Shown here in pieces: positions 10,730 through 21,635 of a stretch of DNA of 64,000 nucleotides (positions within the stretch are counted from its first letter, which is position 1; each line of letters begins with the position of its first letter). Position numbers and translations under genes: made by a program. Location: NCBI GenBank assembly GCA_014905825.1, contig JACGCN010000013.1:744001-808000 (forward strand). The letters run 5' to 3'. The DNA comes from Lyophyllum atratum (lineage: Eukaryota; Basidiomycota; Agaricomycetes; Agaricales; Lyophyllaceae). Under the pieces are notes generated by a model that was given only the letters and a program-made list of their open reading frames with translations, did no database searches and was not told the DNA's origin.

Positions 10730-12125
10730 ATGCCCGTCACTTTCCCTGTCGCCGACCGTCCTGCTGAAGAGTACGCTCCTCCACGGTGGGGCAGGCAAGG
10801 CCCGTCCAACGTTCCGGAGAAGGTGCTCTCTAACCTTCCTACGACCCACCACCCCGCCAAGCTGCTGCAGAGCTCTGTGGATGGAACACAGCAAGTGATC
10901 GTCAAGAAGAATGGCTTTGTTTTGGGTGTGGTGTCGGCATACAATAACCACCATAATTTGGTAATTCGGTGCGTAATTCTTGCGCAGATACCTCGACCTT
11001 ATTCACTTATGTTGCTCGGTTGCCAGGCCTGATGATGTCTGGATAGCGATCATATCGCAGCTGAACTTCTAGTAAGAAATCTCATCCTTTTTATATCTGT
11101 CGTGGGCTGGACGTCCAGATTTCATTGCACAGCATAAATGCACACGCAGAGGAACTGCGTGACAAGTTTGTGGACCACAGCGGGAAGAAGGATATCATCG
11201 TCACGACAATGGTTTCCACTCTTGACCAGGTCAACTTTGGGGATCTAGCCATTCAGATGACTGGACAGATCGACATGAACGTGAGCAGATCCAAACAGTG
11301 CACTATCGCGCCATGTTCATGAATACCTCACTGATTGGGATAACAGGTCAAGGACAAATCACTTAGCTCTTGGGTGCTGCCCAATTTCTCCACTACTACA
11401 CCAAACGACATTGTTGTTTGCTCCGCTCTCATTATGTCAACATTGAAAGAGTCGGCCGTTCCTTGAGTATTCTTATTTTGTTATTGTCTCTGACCGTGAC
11501 CGTTACCAGATATTTCCGCTACGTAATGATGCTCGGCTGCGGTATCCCCTTCATTACCCTTGAAGGCACACAAGCAGACTGGCAGTCCATCCTTACCCGG
11601 ATTGACAAGATCCCAGAGTTCGGCGAGGAGCCCAAGGAGTGGGCACAGATGCTTCGAGTGATCCTGAAGCGGTTCGTGCGCGCCTTTGACACTAGCCGGC
11701 CACCGCGTGCGGACAAGGAGTTCTGGGAGCGTATGGTACATGAACAGCCCGGTGGTTCCTTCACGCCTTTCGTCAGCGGGTGGATCACCGCATTCTGCGC
11801 ATGGGAACCTAACGGCGTGTTCTTTGCGGCCAGGAAGCACTCAGGCTCGAGCTTTGGCCCGCAGCCACCAGGGTGGGTGAGGAAGCTCAAGTTTGACGGC
11901 GTGTGTTTTCCAAGGGTATGGGAGGCGCCAGAGGGATACGCCGAGGTGGATGTGCTTGTGGTGGACGTGCGAACGGGGGAGGAGCTGGATTGTACGATGT
12001 TAGCGGGCCATGTTGGGCTCACTATGGAGGGAGAGGGACGATTAGACACGGTGAGAGCGGCGCCGCAGTGGTTTATGTATGTCAAGGGAGAGGAGCGGAA
12101 GGCGGGGAGTGAGTTTTGGGAGTAG
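10730..12125 (+). CDS. DUF4419-type protein, copy 2 (inverted duplicate)
   Basis: Paralogue of the minus-strand gene at 924-2323. Exon 1 runs from the ATG at 10730 (MPVTFPVADRPAEEY) to the donor after NHHNLVIR. The next exon encodes PDDVWIAIISQLNFY, then comes YINAHAEELRDKF after the acceptor gcacag. Further exons give VKDKSLSSWVLPNFSTTTP and RYFRYVMMLGCGIPF through to GSEFWE-stop at 12125. The order PDDVW..NFY-INAHAEELR is the mark I associate with DUF4419 proteins of fungi. No signal peptide, membrane helix or catalytic motif is evident. The exon borders match those inferred for copy 1, so the duplication carried the introns and was genomic, not via RNA. The function of the family is not known to me. 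Confidence 0.78.
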
Positions 12126-12497
12126 TCCTGACTCCGACTCCGACTCCGACTCCTGTTGGATGACGCAGGAAACTCTAACCCGTTCTTGAACTAGTTAAAA
12201 GCGGTTAGTATGGATGACTCTCAAGTCCTTGATATTTATCTAACCACAGACACAGATTTCGGTATGAGAATACGTATGAATCGACCCGTCTCAGGATACT
12301 CTGCCTAAATGATTTCATTCACAACTCCTCCTTACTAATTACCTCGAGCTCTCAGTTACCTTCTTTTACTTCAGTATCGGCGATGTCTGCAGGTGCAACT
12401 CACAGCTTTCAAATGGGCAACATAAGTTGATCGTATATAGATATCCGAATTCAAACTGAGATCGTAATGAGTAAGACCAAGCGGTACGGAAATTTGT
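12126..12497. repeat. Short intergenic with a (GACTCC)n run
   Basis: Directly after the stop of the DUF4419 gene there are four near-perfect tandem copies of 'gactcc' (about 12128-12152). The rest is the converging 3' flank shared with the minus-strand hendecad gene that ends at 12498. No further gene is seen. Confidence 0.6.
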
Positions 12498-15021
12498 TTA
12501 CAATCCCTTCTTCTTTGAGAAAAATGATCGCCCACGTCGAAGGCTTCCCGGGATCGAACTGCTAATTGAAACAGTGGAGCTTTGATCATCCCCTGTTGCC
12601 CTATCTTTGCCCTTCTGCGTCTCGGTCGTGAACAATCGCTGGAATGCATCCTCGCGCGCTTCCTCTTCGCTCTTGTAAATCTCTATCTGCTCACGCTTCC
12701 TTCCTCGCAGTAACTGGTCACCCCAGGAATCCAGATCCGCAAGACGTCTCTGCTCGGATTCAAAACATTTCTTCTGCAACGCCTCCTGTGTTGCATGAAA
12801 CTTCTCGGCCCTCTGGTCTTGTGCAAGTTTGAATGCCAGATCTCTCGCGCTCTCATTCTGATGAAAGTCGACCTCTCGTTTTTGTTCCGCAACTTGGAAG
12901 GATATCTCACGCCGTCGCTGGTCCTCCTTATGTTGATCGTTGTGGCCGTCCTCTGTTTCCGTAAACACGGTCTTGCGCGCTCGCTGCTTCTTCTGAAATT
13001 CGGATTGGCGCCTCGTTTCGTTCACGTTGAATATATGATGTCGCCTCTGGGCATCTTTCTTGAAGATAGCCTCGAGGTTGATTTCCGACATCTCAAAGAT
13101 TTGCTGACGCAAGTCTATGGTAGAAGCATAATCCGAGCCAGGAACTGGAAGCAGGTGCACATTGGCGCCTCTGAACAATGCAGTAGCAGCCTTCAAAGGA
13201 ATAAACGACTTTGAAGGAAAGAAATGACATCGGACTCACAAAACCAACTGGTGGTGAAGGTGGACGATGAGCACGAGGCTGACGGATGCGAGCAGGTGGA
13301 ACTTGAGCAGATGAGACTCGAGCAAATGCGGTCTGAGGGGGTGGGCCCTGGATAATGACAGGAGGGCGGTGCTACGGCGATCACTTGAGTGTGATATTTT
13401 GAAGAGCGATGATAGGCTCACATCTATCAACCTAGGACTAGGGCTCCTGATCAGGGTCACGGGCGTCCTGCTTCTGCTTCTGCCCCTCCAGCTGGGTCGG
13501 TGGACAAGAGTTGGCGTCGATGGGTAGATGACTGAAGGGGGTGGCGTCGTTGAGACGTACGGCGGGTAATGTTGAGAACTTGGGCTTGGGCTCAGTCTCT
13601 GGCTCCATCTCTGCAGTCCTGTGGTCGGTGGCGACAAGGCCTCAAGTACTGTAGAGCGACGCTGTTGCGCTTCGTGGAAGCGAGTCAGCTGGTCTTCTCT
13701 CTCGGCCTCGAGTTGTGCTATTTGCCTTTTGTTGAGTGATTCCGTCATGTTTTTCATGTGCTTCGTGAGATTATCCTCAAGGCTATTCTCCGCTTCCACT
13801 TGGGTCTCTATCTGCGACAGGGACATATCAAATGTCTGAGACCGGCGTCCTTGTGCAGCGTTAAATAGTCCTTCCCGCCGAATGTGTCCTTCGGTGCGCG
13901 CAGCCTCTCTGCTCCGAAAGTGCTCTGTATGTGAGTCCAACATAGCCCGAGACTTTCTTGAGCGATCTTGTTCTTTTTGTTCGAAAACATTAGTCCTCTC
14001 AGCTTCGGCCTGGTCTCGCGCGGCCTCCGCTCCCTGAAAACGGTTCTCCATGTAACGCTGCAAGATGGATTGAGCCTCAAGGGAATCGAGAACAGTGGGC
14101 AGCGACGTCTCCTCTGTGGATCCTAAAGGCGTAGAAATTGGCCTGATAACAATAGGCAGTGGAGATTCTGGAGATCGTGGAGATCGTGAAGTTCGTCCAG
14201 ATCCCGGAGGACTCCAAGAACGCGAAGAACGGCTTAACGGTCTAACGAGTATCCTGGGTGAACCGACAGGTATGGGAGGTATGCCAACAGGGAAACTAAT
14301 GTTCGCTGATGAATCGGAATTGGGATCTTTGCTGTCGTCCAACTAAGGTGTCCGGTGTTAGTGAGAACGCTTAAGGTCATTGCGGCCTGCTTACTAGCTT
14401 CTGGACAATACCATCTCTTCGACTTTCTGCCGAACTGAAAGAATCTTCCTGCACCTTCAGCAACTTATCAAACTGCTGCACTAAGGCCGCATCAACCGCA
14501 GTGCAAGCATCCTTCCTTCCTTGACGGCCTTGCACGAGGAGCATCTCACGAGCCGCGCTGTGCCATTCGGAGCGCTTGGCGCGGCTGGTCTGTTCCACTT
14601 CGAAAGCAGCTGCGCGGCTGATCTGTCCTTCGAAGAATACCGCCTCCCGCAGAGGCTCCCTTTTCTGGAAGGTCTCTTCTTGACGTGCATCGGCCTCCAG
14701 GAATAAGCGCTCCTGACGTTGCTGATCCGTTTCAAATACCTCGGTGAACCCAGCCATCATCTCATCGAACTCTGTACTTCGCGCCTGCTCTCCAACGTCT
14801 TGAGCCTTCTCCTCCTCTGCGAACTCCTGGAGAAACTCATAGAGGGTTTTCTGGCAAGTGTAGTCGTCTTGTAGTTGGGACAGTGCATATGAAGGTGCAT
14901 TCAGGGACTCCTGGGAATGATGCCCAGATTCGGACGACAAGTAGGGCCTGCATGTATCGTCAATACCAGCATTTACAACGGAACAATATCACGACGGCAC
15001 ACTAGAGACATACCTTGACAT
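12498..15021 (-). CDS. Hendecad-repeat coiled-coil protein A (768 aa), paralogue 1 of 3
   Basis: Family not recognised. Five exons fit in frame: 15014-15021 (ATGTCAAG), 14395-14947, 13422-14342, 13240-13371 and 12498-13190, giving 769 codons with the stop. Residues 1-187 and the last about 230 are dominated by 11-residue units with an arginine at place 2 and an aromatic residue at place 6, for example RRHHIFNVNET, RRQSEFQKKQR, KREVDFHQNES and ARDLAFKLAQD. One unit, GHNDQHKEDQR, has lost the pattern. The middle exon starts with a Ser/Pro/Arg-rich disordered stretch (SRSSRSWSPPGSGRTSRSP) and then has another helical block (QDRSRKSRAMLDSHTEHF). A Pro-rich linker ending PPVGF precedes the last exon. 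There is no signal peptide or transmembrane helix. The C-terminus is basic (RSFFSKKKGL). A long rod-like scaffold is likely; location and partners are unknown. Confidence 0.82.
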
Positions 15022-15287
15022 CGATGATCTTGCAATGGATGCAGTTGCATAGATGTAAAACTGATAACATAGCCCACGTTGCCCCGTTTACCTTCGGGCG
15101 TCAATCAAGATGGCCTGTGCGCCTGCGAAATAAACGCCCGCACGCAGATGATCAGGCGCATCGCTTCTCCCTGACATTGACATAATGCTGAGCTTTCTGA
15201 ACCAGAAAACCATTGAAGCTTCAATGCCGAACTCCAGCACCCCAGGCTCGAGTTTGCAACAATGTATACACCATGATTAGACCATGA

Positions 15288-17781
15288 TCAGTGGCCACGT
15301 TGACGCTTTAACACATATGCACCGAGCGAACGTTTAAACGCATCCTCGCGTGCCTCCTCTTCAGCCGTGTATATTTCCTTCTGCTCGCGTTCGCTCCGAT
15401 TCAGCAATCGCGCTCCCCAAGTCTCCAGCTTCGAGGACCGCCTCTGCTCAGCTTCAAAACACTTCCCTTGCAGCTGCTCCTGCCTCTTGTGGAATATCTT
15501 GGCCCTGTCGTCCTGCGCATGTCTGAATGCCTTATCTCTAGCACGCTCTCTGCGATGGAAGGCGACTTCCCGCGCTCGTTCAGCCTCTCGGAATAATGTC
15601 TCCCGCTGTCCCTGAGCCTTTTTGAAGTCGTCTTCCCGGGCGCCTTCTTTCTCTTGGAACGTTACTCTACGCGCTCGCTGCTTCGTCTCGAAATCGGCTT
15701 GGCGCCTAGCTTCATTGACGCTGAATACATGTCGCCGCCTCAGGCTGCCCTTCTCAAAGGCATCTGCTCTGCGTGTTTGAGAGCTCTCAAATATGTGTTG
15801 ACACCTGCGTTGGAAGTTCTGGAACGTCATCTCCTGACGTAACTCTTCCTTTATAACAATTTCGGACCCAAAAGTTGGAAGTGGATCCTGCACCCCCGGG
15901 CCTCTGAGCAAGGCTCCCGCAGACTATAGAAGTTAAGCTCTAGAAGGATGTTGTAGAACGAGAAACACTCACGAAGCCAATCGGAGGCGAGAATGAGCGG
16001 CCCCCACGAGAGTAACTACTACGATGGTGGTGGTTGCGATCATACTGGATGCAGCTGGATCAGAGGTAACGCGTTAAAGATCAATGATACACTCACTGCC
16101 ACAGGTCTCGAAGACCTACTTCCTGAAGACCCTCTACTTTCCGGGTGTATGATCGTCGGGGCGGGGACGGTGTGATGCCCTTCAGGTGGAGATGCTGACG
16201 GGGTACGACGAGAGCGAGGGAATGTGGGTAATGTCAATGTGGCCACAGGCACACCAAGCTCCGCATCACGACGCCGTTGAGCATCCCTGAAGCGAATTGA
16301 CTGATCCTCCCTCGCTGCCTCGAGTTGTGCAAGGTGCCTGGTACTGAGGGACTCTGTCGTACTCTTCATGTGGTTCATGAGACTCTCTTCAAGACTATCC
16401 CCTGCCTCTGCCTGCTTTTCTATTTCCGACAACATCATGGCAAACATATGGGACCGGCGTTCGTTAGCAGCGTTGAACACCTCTTCCCTTCGGACGTCTC
16501 CGTTACTGCGTACGACTTCCCGGCCGTGGTAGTGTTCTTCGTGCGACCCCAGCATGTCCTGAAACTTCATCGAGCGAGTCTTTTCCTTCTGATCGAAATC
16601 CTTATCCCTCTCAGCCTCTGCGTCCTCTCGTGCAGCCTCCACTGCCTGGAAACGGCTCTCTCTGCGCCTTTCCTCTTTCAAAAAGGCTTCCAGGCGCCCC
16701 TGCTGCGCGCTCTTGAATCGCTTTTCAAACGGGTCGTTGATGGTCAGTGAGAGGCCCGCGGCATCACTGTCCATGATTTTGCTAGACTCCGAGGTCCGTG
16801 ATATCCTAGCGGTAGGGGCGGTAGGCTGCAAGCCTACCTCCCTGGATATTGACATTGGAGACCTGTATATTTGTGTATGAGTTGGTGTTATATTTGGACT
16901 GTGCTCGCGGTGTTTGGTGATGAGAGGTATCCTCGAGGGACTCCCCGCCAACCGTCCTGTTGAAAAACCAACAATTTCCGGGGCTTGGTAGGAGTAGGGT
17001 GTCCTTTTGCTTGCAGCTTGATAGAACGGTGGACTAGTTGTTGCTGCGCCATTGGCTTCGAATGAACTGGCCTTGAGCCCACTTTCATCGTCCAGCTGAC
17101 GCAAAAGATGGTGGTGAATAAACGGGAGAGACAATCAGAACTGTCTGACCAGCTTTTTGACAATGCTGGCTCGTCGAAGCTCGTCGAGAACAAAGCAATC
17201 TTCTTGAGTCCCCAGTAATTTGTTGAGCTGATCTGTAAAGGCATCCTCGATTGCAGAACAAGCATCTTTCCTTGCCTGACGACCTTGCAGGAGCAGCGTC
17301 TGCCGAGCAGCACTATACCATTCTGAACGCTTGGCGCGGCCAGCCTGACCGTTCTCGAATGCAGCAGCGCGACTACTTTGTCCTTCGTAAAATACTATCT
17401 CCCGATCAGCCTCGTTGTTCTGGAAATTCTCCTCCTGCCGTGCGTCAGCCTCCCGAAACAAACCTTCCCGGCGTTTTTTGTTCGTCTCAAATGCGTCGTG
17501 GTGTTGAACCATCATCTCGTCGAACTCCTTCCCTCGCCCTTGCTCTCCAGCTGCCTGACCCCTCTCCTCCTCTGAAAACTCCTGCTGGAACTCGTAGAGG
17601 CTTTGGCGGAACGTGTCATCGCGCTGAACCTCGGACAATGCATATCTGGCGTTGTTGGTGTCTGCCGATTTCTGAGAATTACGACCTCGGAACGGGAAGA
17701 AGTAGAAGGAGTTTCTGTATCATTCGTAGGTGAGTCAATGCCCTCAGAAGGACAGGTAATTCTAGGGACAGACCTTGACAT
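15288..17781 (-). CDS. Hendecad-repeat coiled-coil protein B (759 aa), paralogue 2 of 3
   Basis: Same five-exon plan as its neighbours: 17774-17781, 17150-17714, 16097-17095, 15973-16044 and 15288-15923, summing to 760 codons with the stop. It has the clearest repeat of the three. The last exon carries ten consecutive 11-residue units with Phe at place 6, among them RRADAFEKGSL, RRRHVFSVNEA, AREDDFKKAQG, AREVAFHRRER and ARDKAFRHAQD. The N-terminal exon has GRGKEFDEMMV, RREGLFREADA, RQEENFQNNEA, DREIVFYEGQS and SRAAAFENGQA in unbroken register. The middle exon opens with a disordered Ser/Thr/Pro stretch before helical units such as RRESRFQAVEA. The short fourth exon starts YDRNHHHHRSSYSRGG. 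An LYEFQQEFSEEE motif near residue 45 is shared by all three. No enzyme motif is present. The 11-residue period implies an extended, nearly straight helix or a weakly right-handed coiled coil. Confidence 0.84.
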
Positions 17782-18177
17782 ACTCGTACACAGGTGTTGG
17801 TGCGAAGAGCTGCCTGCCAGTGTCCGAACCTTTATCCATGGGCGCTAAATTCTAATCACGATGTGATGGCTGTGACCTCGCCGACATGTCGTTGGGCATA
17901 ACCGGCGAGGGTAACAGCATTCGGGGCGGAAGGGCCACAGCTTGGGTTAGTATACGGTAAATGCTGCAAGCAAAAACACTAGAACGCTGGAGGGAGCAAA
18001 AACGCCGAATACCTAGGCGTAATTGAACGCTGCCGGCGGTGGGTGCTCGGAGGATCAACCAAATTTGTTGACCAAGCCTAAGGCCGCGTCAAACAAACGT
18101 CCTCATATCTCATCACGCTTTTCATCCCTGTTTCGGAGAATAACGTATCATTATCCAAGGATCCAGGCTTCCAACGT
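17782..18177. other. Spacer between hendecad genes B and C
   Basis: About 395 nt separate the stop of gene C (18178) from the ATG of gene B (17781). It should hold the promoter of B and the terminator of C. No open frame with repeat character is seen. The equivalent spacer upstream of gene A (15022-15287) is about 265 nt. Confidence 0.5.
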
Positions 18178-20898
18178 TCAATAATCACTCCCTCGCTTTG
18201 ATCCATATGCCTCGAGTAATTTCTCGAACTCATCCTCCCGCCACGCTTCCTCTCTCGTGTATTCTTCCATCTGCTCGCTCTCCCTTTCCTGCAGTAAACG
18301 GGTACTCCAAGTCTCAAGCTCCGAAAACCGCCTCTTCTCCGCCTCAAAGCATTTCGTCTGCAACTCCTGCTGCTTCCGATAGAACTTCTCGGCCCTTTGT
18401 TGCTGCGAAGATCCGAATGTTTTATCCCTCTCCTTCTCTTTGCGATGAAATTCAATCGCCCTGCCTCGTTCTGCGGCCCGAAACAACGTCTCCCGCCGCT
18501 GTTGGGCCATCTTGAAGTCATCTCCCCGGGCTGTTTCTTTCTCCTCATAGACCGCTTTTCGCACTCGCTGCTGTGCCTCATATTCGGCTTGACGTCTCGC
18601 TTCGTTGGTGCTGAAGATATGGCGACGTCTCCTGATACCCCTCTGGAATGCCTCTTCTCTCCAAGCTTGACAGCGCTCGAAAATATACTGGTGCCCCCGC
18701 TGGAGATCCTGAGCCGCTATATCCTGTTGTAACTCGTGGTGGACGATATTTGTGGTATGAGGCACTGGGAGTGAATCTTGCACATTGGGACCCCTGAACA
18801 ACGCAGTAGGGGCCTTGAAATAGTGAGTAATCTGAGGAGACGCTCTATATCAAAAGACACTCACGAAGCCTGTCGGAGGCGAGAACGGACGAACGCGAGA
18901 GTCGTCCACTATGCGTGAATCACGACTAGCAAGAGCTTCAGGGGTAACAGGGCGCGTAGGATAGTAGTATGTATGATACTGAAAACAGGTAACTTCTCCA
19001 ACGTGTTATAGCGAAGTTTGACGATGTACTCACTTCACTTGCCACGGGCCGTTGAATGATAACTTGGGGCATGGGTGCTGATGGACGATCAATTGGGATG
19101 CTTGACTGTTCAGGGCTGGGGATTGGGATTCTAGGACACGCTGACGCCAACTGCGCATCACGGCGCCGCTGGGCCTCTCTGAAGCGGACCCATTGGTCGT
19201 CCTTCGCAGCCACCAACTTGGCAACCTGTCTCTTGCTCAACGACTCGGTGACAGTCATCAAATGCTTCATGAACCCGTTTTCAAGACTGTCCTCAGCCTC
19301 CGCCTGCTTCCCGATAAGCAAGAGCGACATGTCGAACGCCTGGGACCGGCGTTCCTCCGCAGCACTAAACACTTCTTCCCTGCGAATGTTTCCTTCAGTG
19401 CGGACCGCCTCCGCACTGCAGAAGTGTTCTTCTTGTGCATTCTGCAAAGCCCGGTCCTTCGATGAGCGCTTCCCTTCTAGATGTTCGAAAGAGATAGTCC
19501 GTTCATGCTCAGCCCCCTCTCGCCGGTCCTCTGCTGCCTGGAAGCGGCTCTCCCTCTGCCTCTCGTCACCCAAAAAGGCCTGTAGACGCTCCTGCTGCGC
19601 ATTGGTAAAACGCTTGTGAAGCGGATCTCCCATGTTGCTGTCATCTGAGGCCGCACTGAGCGGGTCAACAGCGGTGGGAGGAGACCACGAGCGACTCCGA
19701 CTCCAGGGACGTGATACCCATGATGGTGGCATCTCTACTACGGGAGGCGCTTTTGGTGGTGGGACGGATACGACGGAAGGAGACCGCGAGGCCCTCCGAC
19801 TCCCGGAACGTGACGCAGACCGTAGTGGCATATCCACCACAGGAGGCGCATTTCGATAGATGGAAGGAGATCGCGAGCGACTATAGCTCGAGGAACGCGA
19901 CGAATACTTTCGGGATCGAACAGGTACTTCAAAAGGCACAATCGTCGGAGGGGCAGGTGTGGGGAGTGATCTCAAAGACACAATCGTTGGAGGGCGGGCA
20001 GGTGTGTGGAGTGACCTCGAGCGGCTCCGACGCCCGCGAATCGACGGTCTATCTGACTCGACTTCAGCGCTTACGGTTAAAGGAGGTTCGGACGGACGCC
20101 ATTCAGTTCGTTCGATAACCACTGGTAGTTGAATACTTGGCGAGATGTCTACTCCATCATTGGGCATCGATGAGCTGGGCTTGGGCATTCTTTTGCTGTC
20201 GAACTGCAAGCTCATGATATTAAAGTTACATCAGATAAGCCCGTAACTTACTTACCAGCTTCTCGACGACGTCGTCCCGTCGACGCTCTTCGATAACAAA
20301 ACAATTCTCTTGGCTGGCCATCAGCTTGTTAAACTGATCCAGTAACGCTGCGTCTATCGCTGCGCAGGCATCCTTTCTCTCCTGACGGCCTTGTGAGAGG
20401 AGCGTCTCTCGAGCCGAAGTATGCCATTCCGAGCCTTTGGCGAGGGCATTCTGCTGGTTTTCGAATGCAGTTGCTCGACTACGTTGCCCGTCTAAGAAAA
20501 GCTTCTCTCTTCCAGCTTCATTATCCTGGAAAACTTCCTCTTGTTGCGTATCGGCTTCTAGAAACAATCGTTCCCGGCGTTTCTGGTTTCTCTCGAAACG
20601 GTCGTTGTCCTCGGCCACCATCTCATCAAACTCCTTCCCTCGCGCCTGCTCTCCAGCTGCCTGAGTGTTCTCCTCCTCGGAGAATTCACGCTGGAACTCG
20701 TATAAGCTATCCTGGAAGGCATTGTTCCGCTGAGTTTCGAAATGTGTGTATCGCGCTTTGTCCTTTTCAGGCCGTGATAACGCCTGGGAATTGCGTCCTG
20801 GAAATTTCATGAGGGAGAACCTGGGGAGAAGGATTGTCTGCGCGACTCGTCACTGACGTATACTAGATACAGAGAATAGTGCAGACAGACCTTGACAT
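18178..20898 (-). CDS. Hendecad-repeat coiled-coil protein C (830 aa), paralogue 3 of 3
   Basis: Exons 20891-20898, 20256-20820, 19034-20203, 18865-18978 and 18178-18813 give 831 codons with the stop. The terminal exon mirrors protein B: WREEAFQRGIR, RRRHIFSTNEA, RRQAEYEAQQR, ARGDDFKMAQQ, RRETLFRAAER and ERDKTFGSSQQ, with Tyr replacing Phe in two units. The middle exon is longer than in A and B (390 codons). It holds a large Arg/Ser/Pro-rich disordered tract with repeated SRS-type motifs (RKYSSRSSSYSRSRSPS; then SRPWSRSRSW), which resembles SR-rich segments that are often phosphorylated. The fourth exon starts YHTYYYPTRPV. First in transcription order of the array; the other two follow at 0.4 and 0.27 kb. 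Each gene appears to have its own 5' region. Function unknown; tandem duplication is directly visible. Confidence 0.83.
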
Positions 20899-21594
20899 TC
20901 ATCCAGCATTCATCCAGAGATGATCATAGCAACGACAAGACAAGGCAAAATACGCTCATCAGCATTCTATTGGACTGTCCTCAGGGCTTCCTTGGGCGCT
21001 AATCACGGCCCATCTTGGCTCGTGCACAGCAGCAAAGTGTGTGTGCTCCCACGAGAACGTAAGTCCGGAGCGCTCTAGGTGCTTATTTGTCGATTCTGTC
21101 GCACACTGGGCATGGAAGTCAGTGGAGCGATGGACTGGAGTAGTACAGAGGAAGTTTGGCTTGCCGCATGCAGCCGCTGCGGCCGCTACGCGCCTTGTCA
21201 TGTGATGCATTTGGAGGGGCATGTGACCACATGGCGAGACGCGTTGAACGTCACCGACTCTCGTGGTTGCACCCTTGATGTGTTGGGTTCTAAATATAAC
21301 CAGCGCCATCATCATACAAAGCTGTAACAGTTCTCACATCGCCGACTTAGGCCGTGACCCCCACCCAGCACCTTGTAGGCCTACTGAATAGAACTTGATC
21401 AGATGATACGATTCTCTGACATCCCCGCAGCATGGATCCCAGGCATAGGATGCGCGTCAGCCCGGCGAAGCACCCATCTGACTGTGTCTTCTCCATGGGT
21501 GTCCATCCGTGTATCCATCTTAGTCATTTCTCTTGACACATCGAAGCAAGCTCCCCACCAAGACTCCACCACGATGTAAAGACTTTGGTATCGA
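20899..21594. other. Intergenic, divergent promoter region
   Basis: This region lies between hendecad gene C (leftward) and the questin-oxidase-like gene (rightward). A CpG-rich piece with 'cagccgctgcggccgc' lies at about 21172-21187, and an AT-rich 'ctaaatataa' at about 21290. An 82-codon open frame at 21079-21327 has no recognisable features, so it is not called. Confidence 0.45.
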
Positions 21595-21600
21595 TATAAA
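21595..21600 (+). promoter_or_regulatory. TATA box of the questin-oxidase-like gene
   Basis: TATAAA in the context 'tcgatataaaagtaag', 36 nt before the ATG at 21636. It sits in the AT-rich run just before the first exon. The spacing leaves a very short 5' leader, so transcription would begin only a few bases before the ATG. Sequence-based inference. Confidence 0.5.
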
Positions 21601-21635
21601 AGTAAGGGAACATCGGTATTCAGGACACAGCAAAA

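Noticed and set aside
19056..19619. Long plus-strand frames opposite the hendecad genes (also 12795-13214, 16325-16750, 20393-20812)
   Set aside because: They are mirror frames of the repeat-rich exons; the regular Arg/Glu/Phe codons of the real strand keep the opposite frames open.
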